A stretch of DNA of 64,000 bases from Monodelphis domestica (lineage: Eukaryota; Chordata; Mammalia; Didelphimorphia; Didelphidae): contig NC_077232.1 of NCBI RefSeq assembly GCF_027887165.1, positions 6,667,391 through 6,731,390 of the forward strand. The letters run 5' to 3'. Positions 33,787-46,530 of the stretch are shown piece by piece. Within the stretch, counting starts at the first letter, position 1, and every line of letters begins with the position of its first letter. The notes beneath the pieces were generated by a model, which did not search any database, had not been told where the DNA came from, and saw only the letters and a program-made list of their open reading frames with translations. Made by a program: the position numbers and the translations under genes.

Positions 33787-34520
33787 GGCTAAAAGAAGGA
33801 AGGGAGGGAGAGAAGGATCTTTATGGCTCTGCGAGATCCTTTCCTTCTAGAGGAAGTCTTCGATGAGCAAATGTTAGAGGGATAGAGGGGGAGAGGAGAC
33901 CAGGGGAAGGGAGGAATGGACAGATGGAAGAAGATGAAAGGGAAGATGGAGGGAGGTGGGAGGAATGGGGAGAAGAGGAAAGGAAGGATGGGAGGAGGGA
34001 AGAATGGGGAAGGAGATGGAGAAAATGGAGGGATAGGTGGAGGGGGAAAAGGAAGAATAGGAAGAGAAAATGGAGGGAGGAAGGGGGATGGAAGGGCACA
34101 TGGAAAAAAAGATGGAGAGGTGGGATGGAGGAATAGAGGAGGAGGGAGAGATGATAGGAGAAGGGATGGAGGGGGAAGGAAAAAAGGCAAGATGGAGGAG
34201 AGAATTGAGGGGTGGGATGAAAGATAGGAGGGGAGGGAGAAATGACAGGAGGGGGGATGGAGGGAAGGAAGGGAAGATAGAGAAGATTGAGGAGTGGGAT
34301 GGAGGGATAGGAGGGGAAAGAGATGACAAGAGGAGGGATCAAAGGGAGGATGGAGAGATATGACAAGAGTGGGATGGAAGGAATGATGGAGAGAAAGGAG
34401 CAGGGGGAGAAAAAGATGAGAGAAGTGGTGTTGGAGTGGATGGATGGGAGGGGGGAACAAAGGAAAGGATGGAGGGATGGGAGGAGAGAAAAAGAAGAGT
34501 TGCTTGTGGAATCAAGTCTT
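33787..34520 (+). repeat. 0.7-kb polypurine (GGA/GAAG-rich) tract
   Basis: Almost pure A/G on the plus strand, built from degenerate GGATGGAGG- and GGGAGGAAT-like units. The long open frames on both strands (Ser/Pro-rich minus, Arg/Glu/Gly-rich plus) follow from composition and are not genes. Such mirror-rich polypurine DNA can form triplex or G-quadruplex structures. Confidence 0.9.
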
Positions 34521-35064
34521 CAATCCTGATTTCTCTTACTCCTGGGAGGGAGTCATGGAAAATTTTGGGTGTATAGCCTTGGCCATCCCCCACTTCAAGG
34601 TCTTAGAGACTTAGAGGGACCCTTGCTAAATTTCCCAGAGGGACCTTATTGCTCAGCCCCCATTGTATGGGCTAAAAGGTGAGAAGGAGCTAGGGAGAGC
34701 AGATGTGACCTCTTGCATTTTAGATCCTAAAGCTGTTTTCATGGTACTGATCTAGGTCAAGCTAATTTGTCCCCATCCCCAAGGGGAATCAGTCCAAGAA
34801 GGGGGTCTTGATTCACTTGGCTACTTTCCCACCCTTTTGAGAGCCAAGGGCACTGTGAAGGCCTTAGCTTCATGGAGGATGCCCCAGATCTCTTCCTCAG
34901 CTCAGCTCTGTGGTCCTTCATCTCCAGGCCCCAGTGGCCCACATGCTCTTCCCAAGGCTTCTTCAGAACTGATGCAGCCAAGTGGGAAAAGATCTTTAAG
35001 TCCATCTGCTGTACTGATGGTAACGATGATGATGGGGTAGACCCAGAGAGGGCAAGCAGAAGGG

Positions 35065-35285
35065 AAGAAGCATTCATCTGGTCCCTACTGTGTGCCAGGC
35101 ACTGTTCTATAAGCCTTACAAATAGTATCTCGTCTGATCCTCACAGCATTTTACAGATGAGGCAATGGAGGCAAACAAGGGTGAAGTGACTCACCCACGG
35201 TCACACAGCTTGTAAGTGTCTGAAGCTCAATTCGAACTCACTCTTCCTTTCTCCAGGCCCAACTCTATCCACTGTAGTGCCCCCT
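35065..35285 (-). mobile_element. MIR/THER-type SINE
   Basis: Antisense TACTGTGTGCCAGGCACTGT, TTTTACAGATGAGGCAATGG and AACTCTATCCACTGTAG. Confidence 0.75.
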
Positions 35286-35734
35286 AACTGCGTCCAGAGA
35301 GGCCAGCTAGCTGGGTAGGATAGTCGGGCCCAGAACCCAGGTTTACTAAGGTCTTGGGTGAGCCCTTGGCTTCTCCTTCAGCCAGGTCTCCATATTCCAG
35401 GTGGCTCTGGCCCAAGGGGTGGGGCAAGTCCTGACTCCAGCACTGATGAATGAAAGAAACCTCATCTAATGATTCAGGGTTGTGTCTTTTGGCCAGGTCT
35501 AGAGGTGCAGTTTGTCATAGGAATAAACCCCTGGGGACCCTAGGGCAGAAGCAGGCCCAGAGAGTGCCCAAGGAGCTCTCCTGGGACCAGAGCAGCCTTG
35601 AAAAGAGCAGTGGCTCAAGGGCAATGGTGGACCTCCCAGTGGACCTAGAGGACTGGCCCAGCTGACCCCCTCCTCCCCACGCCATTACTGTAGTCCTAAC
35701 TGGTATATACACAGGGCTTCAGAAACAGCTATGC

Positions 35735-35885
35735 CCTATAACACTGGCAACAGCCCTGCAAAGGGGGTAGTTCCTAAATTATCCCCATTTTACAGATGAA
35801 GATGAGGCACTCAGAATAAAGCGACTTGTCCATAATCACATATCAGGTGGCCGAGCTGGGACTTGAACTCAGATCTTCACACTTC
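35735..35885 (-). mobile_element. MIR-type SINE
   Basis: Antisense TTATCCCCATTTTACAGATG and GACTTGTCCATAATCACA. Confidence 0.65.
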
Positions 35886-36789
35886 CCAGGGCCCTTTTTT
35901 GGTGGAACTTTCCCTTTTTCGATCGTTGGTTCCTCCTCATCAATGGTCTCATATTCCTCTTTTTCCTAGTGTTTGGCTTTCCTCCCAAACTTGTTTTCAT
36001 GCTCTCCTGCAGTGTCCCTAGAATAGAAGCTGAGGCAGAAAGAGACCAGGAGTCCTTGGGAATAAATTGAGCAGTGAAGAAAGGTGGAGCCCCCCCAGAG
36101 CCTGCGCAGACGTTTCGGGGCAAAGCAGCCCTTGAGAGGGCTCATCTCCCCTACAGAAGTGGGAAGGGGTTAATGGAATTGGGGCCTGAGCAAAGCCTGC
36201 CCCCCACTAGTTCACATAACCGGGTTTCCTGAAATGGAGCAAGTCCCAGATGCCTTTCTACTAATCACATCCCTGGAAATGGGGCCACGATGCTCAGATT
36301 AGCTCATCCCCTCACCTTCTTGAGGCCTTCTCCACCTGGAGCCCAGAATCTAGGGCAGCAAAACCACTCAGAGAGGGCTATTTCCTTGGGCTATCAGGAA
36401 GGATTGTGGAGGGAGCACCAAGGGGCTAGCGCGGTCCCAACATTTGTGCTAATGTGGGTAACAAGCTGGAGAGCACATTTTTCTTTCTCCCCTAGTTGAA
36501 AGGGCCACATGCCCCAGGGGGCTGGCTTGATAGGCCCAGCCAGCAACCTCTCACTCTTCCTGAATTCTCAGCTTTCATGATCTCCCAATAAAAGAGCCCT
36601 GGGCCAAGCTGGGCGACTTTCACCCCTGGCCAGCCCCATCTCCATCTCCATCCTTGCCCTGACTTATGAGAAATAGCAATAAGAAATGTCACCCAGGAGC
36701 TCTGTTCTCAGTGATTGACTTTGCACTTTGCCCATAGGCAGGTGCCACCATCTGCTAGAAGGGAAGAAAGGCTCCTTTGTGGCAGGTAG

Positions 36790-36980
36790 CCACAGGTGGA
36801 TATCTCAGTGGATAGAGAGCCAGGTCTAGAGATGGGAGGTCCCGAGTTCAAATGTGACCTCAGACACTTCCCGATTTGTGACCCTGGACAAGTCACTTAA
36901 CCATTGCCCGGCCCTTACCACTCTTCTGCCTTGGAACCAATACATAGTACTGCCAGACAGAAGGGTTTAGAAACAAAAAG
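36790..36980 (+). mobile_element. WSINE-type SINE
   Basis: ATCTCAGTGGATAGAGAGCC head, CCCGAGTTCAAATGTGACCT B-box and CCTTGGAACCAATACATAGT tail. Confidence 0.85.
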
Positions 36981-38084
36981 TATCTCTTGTATGTGAGCCC
37001 TGGAGATGTGCGGGTCAGGAAATTCTGGTCACCTGCTTCTGAGGAAACCTGTTCATCCAGAGATCCAGGTTTGTCCCGTGGCCCCAGACCTAGCATCTGG
37101 TCCTGGCTCCCTGCTGCAGTCTTGCATATGGCCTTTGAGGCGGGAGATGGAAAAGTTAGGGATTAGAGCTTTGTTCCGGTTGCTTCATTTCGCTTTGGGC
37201 TTCCCCCCTGGTAGCTTTAGGAGCCTGCCTGTCCTCCATTTCACCAACTCGCAGGCTGTCTCTCCCGGCTAAAGGTTTCTTTATGACAATTTAATAAGCT
37301 GCTCTAGTCCAAAAGAGGCACCCAAAGAGGAAAATGGTAGCAGGTAACTAGACGCTCTAGAGGCCCCGTCCTTAACCTCCCACTCCCCCAATCCCAGTTT
37401 GCCGATGTGCAGGGCCTGCCAACGCCCACTGGCACCTTCGCCACAACTGATAGAGCCCCGGGCGGCTCAGCAGTGTTCCAGAGGGCCGTCGGGAGCCTGC
37501 CGCCCGCTCGCTGCCCACTGCGACACACTGCCTCGCTCCTGTCAGAAGACTCTCCCAAAGGGGCTGGCTGTATCGCAGGAGCACTTGGAGAGCTTTCAGG
37601 GCTGCTTTGCAAGTCTGACGTAGTGAAACTGGACTAAGAAGGGGGCCGCGTCCGATGCTGGGATGGCCTTTTTGCAGGAAACGGCACATCACAAATAGAG
37701 CAAAGGATCCCTCCGTAACTGACCTCGGGTGAATCCAGACTGTCCGACTCTGAGTTCGCTGCGAGCCAGAAGGCGCCTTCCATACGTCTCTCTGAGTCTT
37801 ACAACCCTGTGAGGTTACCAAGACGCTTATTATTTCCAGGTTGTTGATTAAAAAAACTGAGCCAAGTTAGCTAAATGCCTTTTCTATGTTCATCCACGTA
37901 TGGGGCATCAGGACTCCCTCAAAGGCCCCCCTGAACCCCAAGGACACGGCACCAACAGCCACCAGAATCGGAGTTCCAGGCTTTAGGAAATCTGATCCGG
38001 GCACAGAAGGAGCTGAGATGGCAAAAGGCAGAGCCTGTACTACATACTAATGATCTGATCTTTAGAAAGGGCTTAGATACACTG

Positions 38085-38195
38085 AGAACAAATGTGGCTG
38101 CCTCAAAGCCAGGGAGTCCTGGGTTCAGGTCCTGCTGCTGGCATTCACTGACTGAATGACCCTAGACAAGTCACTTCTCAGAGCCTCCATGTACC
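38085..38195 (+). mobile_element. SINE fragment
   Basis: GGAGTCCTGGGTTCAGGTCC B-box and GACCCTAGACAAGTCACTTC body. Confidence 0.6.
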
Positions 38196-38260
38196 TCTGT
38201 AACTATAGACTCTTGAGTTGCAGAGAAGGTGCCAGCCTGCATGGGTAGAGGGGATTTTCT

Positions 38261-38456
38261 TTTTTTTTTTTAAACCCTGACCTTCCGTCTTGGAGTCAAT
38301 ACTGTGTATTGGCAGAAGAGTGGTCAGGGCTAGGCCATGGGGGTCAAGTGACTTGCCCAGGGTCACCCAGCTGGGAAGTGTCTGAGGCCGGATTTGAACC
38401 CAGGACCTCCCATCTCTAGGCCTGGCTCTCCATCCACTGAGCTACCAGCTGCCCCC
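38261..38456 (-). mobile_element. Full WSINE-type SINE with 14-bp target duplication
   Basis: Complete antisense copy from a poly(T) run to TCCACTGAGCTACCAGCTGC. A perfect AGAGGGGATTTTCT flanks it (38247-38260 and 38457-38470), so it is relatively young. Confidence 0.9.
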
Positions 38457-38689
38457 AGAGGGGATTTTCTCATCCAGGAGGTGCTCATCTCAACCAAATG
38501 ATGGGTCCCCATCTCTTTGTCTACAATGTTAGCTCTTTTCAGCCTTACGCCCACCCGCAGGAGCAGGTGCTATCATCGTCTCCCTTTTTTGTACATTCTC
38601 TGGAATCCATAGAGCAAAGGTGGGGTGGTCCATGGAGGATGGAGGCCAGGGTAGGGCTGCCTTGGGGGAATCAAGTCAGGACGGCTCCG

Positions 38690-38835
38690 GTCCAGAGTCA
38701 GGGAGGCAGGGGTTCAAATCTGTCCTCCCACGCTTCCCAGCTGTATGACTGGACACATCACAACCCCGTTTGCCCAGCTCTTGCCCATCTGTCTAGAGTT
38801 GTTACTAAGACAGAGAGTAAGGGGCAAGAAATGGA
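38690..38835 (+). mobile_element. WSINE-type SINE, diverged
   Basis: GGCAGGGGTTCAAATCTGTC B-box and CACGCTTCCCAGCTGTATGA body. Confidence 0.6.
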
Positions 38836-39493
38836 AAGAATCGAGTGTGGAGGGCTCACCACAGCCCAGAAAGAGCTCGGGGAGGCAGTGAATCGGGAGG
38901 AACATCACTAGGCTGGGGCTTCAAGGCCCCCGCTGCTTCGTTGCGAGGGGAGCTCCCTTGGGACTTAACTTCCCTTCTGTCTTCCTGGCCAAAGAGCCTG
39001 CAAAGGGCAAAGCCAGAAGACGTCAGGGCATGTCAAAAGCCCTGGTAACGGAAGGAGAGGAGCAAAGGGCCCCTGGCCCGAGAGTAAGATGTCCAACTCG
39101 ACCAGCTCACACAGACGCCATTCCAGTGGCTGAAAGAGCCTACTGGATGGTCTCCCAGTTATGGCCTGTGTGAGTGGCCCTGAGGGAGACACGGCCTCCT
39201 CCTCGGGCTCCAATTTGCCCCAAACCCACTATCCCTCTGACCCTCTCCTCCCAGGGTCGTTTGTATTTAAATCAGGATTCAAATCCAGGACTCTGCCCTG
39301 AATTGCTGCTCTCTCTCCACCTCCCTCATCTGGGGTACAAAAGCTCGAATGAGCAAACTAGGGTGGAAAAAAAGGCTGAGAATCTATCTCCAGCCTGTGG
39401 CCAGCTTCAGAGCTCCGTGGGAAGGCTAGCTGGTTGTCAGCTGCACCCACCCCAGCCATGGCAGAGTCCTACCACGGCGGCTTTTCCTTAACT

Positions 39494-39663
39494 TTTTTTT
39501 TAATCTTCTGTCTCAGACTGAGTAACAGTTCCAAAGCAGAAGCGTGGTGAAGGCGAGGCAGTGGGGGTTAGTGACTTGCCCAGGGTAACACAGCTAGGAA
39601 GTGCCTGAGGTCACATTCGAACCCAGGCCTGGCTGTCTATCCACTGAGCCACCTCACTGCCCC
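39494..39663 (-). mobile_element. WSINE-type SINE with near-perfect target duplication
   Basis: Antisense copy with poly(T) start. TTCCTTAACT and TTCCTTAGCT flank it (39484-39493 and 39664-39673). Confidence 0.85.
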
Positions 39664-40534
39664 TTCCTTAGCTCTCTCTCAAGGGCTGCTTAGTCAAAGG
39701 CTCTCCAAGGCCAGGTTTTCCCCTCCGTTCTTAGCACTGGGGCTTCAGAGAGAAGGCCCATGGCCTGGGTGCGGGCAGGCCCGGCGTCTGTATCTTTTTC
39801 CAAGGTCCCGTAGGCTCCCGAGGACACGTGACTCGGGACAAAGAAGTGCCTGGGTACGCTGTGTGCTTGGCGAGGCCTTGGCTCTCGGAGGAGGAAGATT
39901 AAGGACTTCGTGGCTCCCTTGTGGCCTCGGCACCCACTCACCCTGGTGCTGCGGCCCAGCCACACCACGGAGGGTCCGAGGCGCTCAGATGGGCGGCCCA
40001 GGCCCAGCCGTGGTCAGTGCGGCCGGCTCCCAAAGTAGTGTTTGGGAGCAAAGAGTGGACGTGCAGGTGAGGGACGCTGTGACCCCAAATGGACAACAGT
40101 GCATGCACGAAGAGTGAATCTGGCTTAGGCTTTCCCCGAACAGGGACACTCTGTGGAGGAGAAGCCAGGACACCCCATTTCCCAGTGGCAGGCTTTCTCT
40201 CCTCATGTCCTCTGCCCAGGGCGCCCCCATGCCCCGATTCCCTGGCTCCGACTCTTTGGGGTGTGGGGCTTCAGAAACGGAACGGGCTGTTGGGTTACTG
40301 AGTGGAGCCACTTCACAAAAACTTCCCACCTGGCCTCAGACACTCTTAACTGGGTGACCCTCACTGCCTAGCCCTGATGGCCGTTCTGCCTTGGAAGCAA
40401 ACGCCCAAGCTTCCCCAACGTGTGTCCTCGGTGGCCAGACACGGTCCTCCCGAGGGGCCTGCCGGAGGGGAGGGCTCTGAAACCAAGTGATTGCTGCCCC
40501 CCGGGTCTGGGGAACTTCCCAAGATTCATTTTCT

Positions 40535-40685
40535 GTGTTCAAATCCAAGGCTGCCATCTTGGAATCAGTCTGGTCCTGGGCAGAAGAGCAGGAAAGCTCG
40601 GCCGTGGGGCTTTAGTGACTCATTCAGGGTCACCCAGCCACCCCATTAGGCCCGCCTCTATCCACTGAGCCTCCCCGCTGCCCCC
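40535..40685 (-). mobile_element. WSINE-type SINE, diverged
   Basis: Antisense GCCATCTTGGAATCAGTCTG and CCTCTATCCACTGAGCCTCC. Confidence 0.65.
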
Positions 40686-41559
40686 AGAAAAGCTTTTCTG
40701 TGCCTTATGGAATAGCGCTTAGCTTCAGGAAACCCGGCTAATGGCCTCGGGGTAGGCCCGGGACATTGAAACCCGCAAAACTGGGCACCTTCAGATGGCT
40801 CAGAGGTTCCTTCAAGGTCTTATGGGAAAGATCACCCGAGAGGGCAGGCGTTCCTGTGGGGATGGTGGCACGGATCTGTCTGTCTGGTACACCGCCTGGG
40901 AGGCCTCTGGGGGCGCCGGGTGGGACGAGAGCCCAGTGGGCCCCTCTCGGGGGCTGCACAGGCCCTTGTCTCCCAGCTCATCCCTTGGGCCGGCATCGAA
41001 CCCTCGGGTGGCTGTTCTGGCAGGTGCCCGCCCTTAATTTTCCCACCTGGGACAGCCTCTTCCCAGGCCCTGGGTCTCAGGCCTCGGCTCTTGGGGCGCG
41101 CTTGTGGCTGTTTAGGAGAAGCGCCAGAGCTCCAGGCGAGGCCCAGGACTAACCAGGGCTGGAGGGGACCCATCCTGGTAGGCAGCAGCCTCTCCTGGAG
41201 GGCTTTGGCCCCACTAAGTCCTCCCTGCCCCAGGAGACCTGGGGAGGCCCCCCACCCCCACCCCATGGCCGTGTGGCCCTTTGAGTGGCGCTCCAGCAGG
41301 TGAGGGCAGGCCCCCTCAGGGCCAAAGCCCCGGATGTAGCCCGCCCCTCAAATGCACTCTGGGCTCTTGTCCTCCGCCGCTTAGGGTGGGAATTCGGAGG
41401 CCGGCTGCAGCTGGCTGCCCCGACCCCCATCGTTAGCCCGGGGCCCTGTGCCCCGGGGTTCCAGCTGGCCTTGGCTCATGGCCTCGGGCCACTTCGGAGG
41501 GCAGCCTCAGGCCCCCAAACCGGCCCTGGGAAGCTGCAGAGAGGGAGGGAGGGCCGACA

Positions 41560-42530
41560 GATAGAGCGCTGATCCCGGGAAACGGGGGGCAGTTCGTGGC
41601 TATGCCCCGCCGACCTGCAACCCAGGAGCCCAGGAGAGGCCACAAGCGGGAGAGTGAGAAGCGGTCGAAGCGGCGATCCTGAGGGGCCCAACGAGGCCAA
41701 ATCCCGGGGAAGAATCTGCTGGCAGCCTCTCAGCCAGTCCCCCGGGGTTCAGGACGCCTGGGTCCGAGCTCTGCGCAAGGTTGCCATGGCGCTAGGGCGA
41801 GGGGGCTGGGCCCCGGCTCCAGATGGCGCTGAGTGTCCCGCATCCCGAGGGAGCGGGCGGCTGGCGGGGGGCGGCGGCTATTGTCCTCTTTTCCCTGCTG
41901 CCGCCGCCGCCACCACCGCCACCGCACTCCTGCTGCTCGCGCCCGCGCGCCGCCGCCGCCGCCGCCACGCGCCCGCACCCCGCGCCGGGCGGCTCGCTGC
42001 CAGCCCCACGCTCCGCGCGCCCTCCGCTCCAGCCTCGCGCGTGTGCCCGGCCGCTGCCTGCTCGCCTGCCGGGCGCTCCGCTCCGCCTCCTCCCCCGCCC
42101 GCGTCGGCCGGCGGAGAGCAGACCGGCGCCCCCTCCCCCAAGCCGTCCTGTCCCAGCCGCCGCCGCTGCCGCCTCGTCCTTTCGATTGATCGCGATCCGA
42201 GCCAGGCCGGGCCTCCGAGGTAGCGAGAGAGGGAGGAGGGAGCCGGCGTGGGGCCGGGGCGGAGGGGGCCGCAGGGGGATGAGGGGATGAGCTCAGCTTT
42301 GTGCATCCGGAGGCGGCGGCGGCAGGAGCCGGCCGCTCGCTCGCTCCGTCGCCCGCTCGCCCGCCTCGCCGAGGGCTGGAGCTGGGGGCGGGGAGGGGGA
42401 GGGCAGCGAGAGGTTCCTGTGCGAGGAAGGGGGCGGCCCTGCCAGGAGGTGGGGAGCGCGGCTAGCCGGGGCTCCGAGGAGGATCCCGGGACCGCGGGCC
42501 GGTGCCAGGCTTCCCGGCCTCCCCGCAGGG
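41560..42530 (+). promoter_or_regulatory. SPTBN2: CpG island 2, probable main SPTBN2 promoter and 5' UTR exon
   Basis: A dense CpG block with (CCG)n-like runs and many GC boxes lies 7.5-8.5 kb upstream of the SPTBN2 ATG. In human the canonical SPTBN2 transcript also begins several kb before the first coding exon. A candidate exon-1 donor is CTCCGAG|GTAGCG, ending at 42219, which could splice to the acceptor at 50048. The long open frames here are low-complexity Arg/Pro/Ala and not supported as proteins. The transcription start is inferred, not seen. Confidence 0.7.
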
Positions 42531-43484
42531 GTGGCTACCTGAGGGGCTGGGCATTGAGCACGGAGCGCAGGCAGACATGTTGGGCTCCGCCAATCCCGGC
42601 CCGGAGCCGGGGGCAGGGTACCGGCCGGCTGACATTGTCAGCGGCCAAGGGAACCATTGGAAGCAGGACCCCCGCGGGTGTCGGGGGAGGCTCGGGCTGG
42701 GGCCCGTCGGCTTGCTTTTCCCCTGCGCTCTTCCTCCAGCTCCGGGAAAGCTCCCAAGCCGCACCCCGTGGGCTCCCGTTCGACCCTGCCCCAACCTGCT
42801 GCCCGTCGTTCCCGGGGGCTGTTTGGGCAGCTGCCCTCCTCCACCCCGCCACCAGCCACTTTCCAGGGCAGAGAACCGGCAGTTTCGGTGTGGGCGGGTC
42901 CTCTAGGAAATGGTGGGCAGCCCTGGGAGTGGGCAGCGAGCCTTCGCTGGACCCGGGTTCAAGGGCAGGAGAGAGGGCAGAGGGGGGTGGGCTGGGGAGA
43001 GGACCTAGTGGGACCCCCGCCCAGCTTCCTTGGGTGCTTCCCTACTTCTCCCATCTCCCTCACTTTCCAGCGCTCTCTGGCCTGTCCTTTTCGCTGCCCA
43101 CTAGTGTGCGGCTCAAGTCCAGGGAAATGGGTCCTTCCCTTGCCCTGGTGCTGCCTTGTTGCCCTCGTCCTAGGCCAGCATCTCTTACCCTCCGGCCCTC
43201 CCTGGTGCTGTTACTCTTGCCTCCCTTTCCCCCGTGCCTTCTCTTTCTGTCTCTGGCCCTCTCTCTGGCTGCCTGTCTCCCTCCCCGCCCCCACGCTGAT
43301 ATGGAGCCCGGGTTAGGCTCCACAAACTCCATTTCTTTCCCATTGTCAGACATTCCTGGCACCATGTTGGCTCAGTGGGTCTCTGGCACATTCCATCATC
43401 CCTGAATCCTGAAACCGCAGATACAGACGCTCTCCACCCATTCAGTCTCGCCTGAAAGGTAGCCTTAAGCAAAGAGGCTTTGCT

Positions 43485-43600
43485 TTTCCGTATTGCCTCA
43501 GTTTCCTTATCTGTAAAATGGAGACAGCAGCACTTCTGTCCCTTACCTTAGAGGGCAGCTCTGAGATCACGTTACAAATCATGATATAAGTGCCAGTCGT
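43485..43600 (+). mobile_element. MIR-type SINE 3' part
   Basis: TCAGTTTCCTTATCTGTAAA core. Confidence 0.6.
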
Positions 43601-44409
43601 GGTTATTTCTGGAGGGCCTTTTCTCCAAACCAACCTTTGCTCCTTCCCATTCATTCACTCGTCCGTCCCTCCATCCAGCCCTTATTCCACCTGTACTCTG
43701 TCAGATGTTACAAATTCAGAGGTCAAAAACGGCAACCACACAAAAGCCATCTTTGCCCTCAGGGAACCCTGATAAGAGAGGAGAGCGAGGAAGATAAGTA
43801 GGTAAAAAAGCAAGTGTTCATTTGGGGGAGTCCCCAAATAACTGTGGCGACCAAGCAGGGATGGAGAGCTAAAGGGAAGCAGGAGCCTGGATTTTAGGAA
43901 GAGTGAGATGGAGGAGCAGAACAGGGGCCGGGGGCATCCTCACTTCTAGGAGAGGGGCAAATCCGAAATCCGGGGGCCAGCATTTCTGTAAAAGCCGGCC
44001 AAAGAGAAGGGAATGGGCCTCCGTCGAAATCGCTGGGGCATTGATTTAGGAAGAATGTGGTGCCTACAATTGCCAGGAAGTGGAATTAACTCCAGCGATA
44101 AGAGTTTAAGCTACTCAGGTCCAGCCTCGAGGCTGGCACTAAGAAGGAGGTGCCAGTGATCCAGTAATCTGGATTATCCACCGGGCCCTGGCAGGGTCTG
44201 TCCAGCCGGCAGTGCCTGGGGACCCGCCAGAGCCCAGGAAGAGGCGAGCCAGCATTTACAGGCGAGCAGGCACATTGATTGGTGAGGAGGTCCAGGAAAG
44301 TGGGAGGATAGACGCCTAAATCGCAGACATGGGTTTGCCCCTGCCCTGCCCTGCTGCCTGCCGTTTTTACAGAGAGCTGGAGATGTGTAAGAATCAGACA
44401 CAGAAAGAA

Positions 44410-44605
44410 CATGGGGTAGGGGGTGCATCAGAGGACAGAGAGCCAGGCCTGGAGACGGGCATCCTGGGTGCCAGTGTGGCCTCGGACACATCCTAGCTGG
44501 GTGACCCTGGGTGAGTCCTTGGTCTCCTATGGCCTAGCCCTTACTGTTCCTCTGCCTTGGAACCAAGACTTCATGTTGATTCTGAGATGGAAGGTAAAGG
44601 TTTAA
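44410..44605 (+). mobile_element. WSINE-type SINE
   Basis: GAGAGCCAGGCCTGGAGACG head and TTGATTCTGAGATGGAAGGT tail. Confidence 0.8.
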
Positions 44606-45024
44606 AAAGAAGGAAGGAAAGAGATACCATCGGGATCTGGGACCGCGCGGGGACACAGACATAGGAAATACGGGGAAGAAGAGACTCCCAGGGGAGCGAG
44701 GCAGCCGGAGCTCTGGCTGACAGATGTGTACAGATTGGCTCTGGCAGCACGGAGGCACAGAGATCTGGAGAACACGGGAAGAAGAGGAACAGAGTGCCAC
44801 AGAGACAAGATGGCGTGGGGGTGCGCCCCTGAACACGACAGGCTGGCCCTGCCCCTAAGCCGCCCTTCTGACGCAGCGAAGGACCTGGCACGGTGTGCCA
44901 CTGGGGATACAGAGACAGAAAAATGAGCGTGCTCTCTCCTTAAGGAGGTTGGGGCCCACGGGGACCCAATAGTACAGACACGGGCAAGCAAACAGAAAAT
45001 CGATGCATAATGATTACAAAGTAA

Positions 45025-45275
45025 TCTGGGCAGCTGGGCAGTGCCATGGATAGAGCCCTAGGCCTGGAGTCAAGAAGACCCAGGTTCAAATTTGGCCTCA
45101 AACACTTCCTAGCTGTGTGACCTTGGATAAGTCACTTTACCTGGTTTACCTCAGGTTCGTCATCTGTCCAGTGAGCTCGAGAAGGAAATGGCATATGTGC
45201 TTCTTTGCCAAGAAAGCCCTAAATGGGTTTGTGGAGAGTCAAATATGACTGAACAAGAAAAATTGGAGGATTCTG
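45025..45275 (+). mobile_element. MAR1-type SINE
   Basis: GGAGTCAAGAAGACCCAGGT, GTGACCTTGGATAAGTCACT and the MAR1 tail AGAAGGAAATGGCATATGTG. Confidence 0.85.
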
Positions 45276-45444
45276 GTGAGAACACTACTGACTGGGGAAA
45301 TCAGGTGGGACCTCTTGTAGGAGGGAACCCTGGAGGGGTCTCAAGAGGTAGCAGTAAGAAGAGAAGACACAAAGCTGGAAGATATAACAGGGAACAAGAA
45401 AGAGGTTCACTGAACTGAACGGAAGGAAGAGCGCTTAAAGGAGG

Positions 45445-45785
45445 GCACGGGCACATTTGCTGCATTTATGTGGTGCTTCAAGGTCTGCAAAGGGCACTGT
45501 GTCCATAATCTCATTGGATCTGCACAACCCCATTTTATAGAAGGGGAGACTGAGGCTGAGAGAGGTTAGGTGACTTGCCCAGGATCATGGAGCTCCAGCC
45601 ACTCTACTCATAGGATCACAGATTTAGAGCTGGCAGGGACCTTAAAGGTAATTGATACAACCCTTTTATTTTACAGATGAGGAAACTGAGGTACAAGGCC
45701 ATTAAATGGCTATAGTCAGTGGTTGAATGGGGATTTGAACTCAGGTCTTCCTGACTTCAAACCCAGTGCTGTATTTACTGCCCCA
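45445..45785 (-). mobile_element. Two adjacent MIR/THER-type SINEs
   Basis: Two antisense copies side by side. The first (to about 45610) has CCCATTTTATAGAAGGGGAG and GACTTGCCCAGGATCATG; the second has TTTTACAGATGAGGAAACTG and TGAACTCAGGTCTTCCTG. Confidence 0.65.
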
Positions 45786-46389
45786 GATTAACTGTATCCC
45801 TTTTGTACACACACATTGTTTCCTCCCATTAGAATGTAAACTTCAGGCAGGAAGGGGCTGCCTTTTCTTCTTGGTCTTTGTATCTCTGGGTCCCGGCATG
45901 ATGTTTGGCAGGTAACCAACCTGGAGCCAGATCGCCCTGTAGGACTCTGAGTGGCAGATAGAGGAGTTTGGATTTGACACTGGAAGCAATAGGGAGCCAG
46001 GGGAGCTTCTTGAGCAGGGAAGTGACCAAGTCACATGCAAAGCTCTGCAAACAGCAGGAATGCTCCAAGCAGGCTTTCCCTTTTCCTGTGTTCTGAGAGA
46101 GTTTGAGTTGGTCCCTCGTGGGTACAGATAGAATGAGGAAGCCTTCTCCTTTGAGAGAGGTTACAAGGACCTTCCCTCCTCCCTGCTCCAACATGTGTGC
46201 TTCAGGTTCGGGAGCCCAGGATTCCCATGGCTTCTGCTTCTCAGCTCTGGGGTGAAGGGAATGCCCTCCTGCTTGAGGCCCGTATCATATGTTTAGATTC
46301 AGGGCCAAGAAAGGTCACAGCTTCCAATCCTGAGACCGGAGGAGGAGGAGGTCCAGCGCCCCAAGGCCAGAGGAGCCCACGTTCTAGTG

Positions 46390-46530
46390 CTGGGCCAGTG
46401 TAGGAATCCTGGATCATCCACTGCCTGTCTAGGTGACCTTGGGCAAGTCACTTCTCCAGCCTGGGCCTCCGTTTCCTCATCGGTCAACTGAGGAGAGCTC
46501 AGATCCCTTCCAGCTTTATCTGCATTTCCA
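46390..46530 (+). mobile_element. MIR-type SINE
   Basis: GACCTTGGGCAAGTCACTTC and TCCGTTTCCTCATCGGTCAA. Confidence 0.65.

Noticed and set aside
33789..34460. 223-codon Ser/Pro/Leu-rich minus-strand frame
   Set aside because: Pure by-product of the polypurine tract, which is open in several frames on both strands.
42248..43405. 385-codon plus-strand open frame after CpG island 2
   Set aside because: GC-rich, Arg/Pro/Ser-heavy, with overlapping long frames on both strands and no recognisable domain; fits composition bias in the SPTBN2 leader region.
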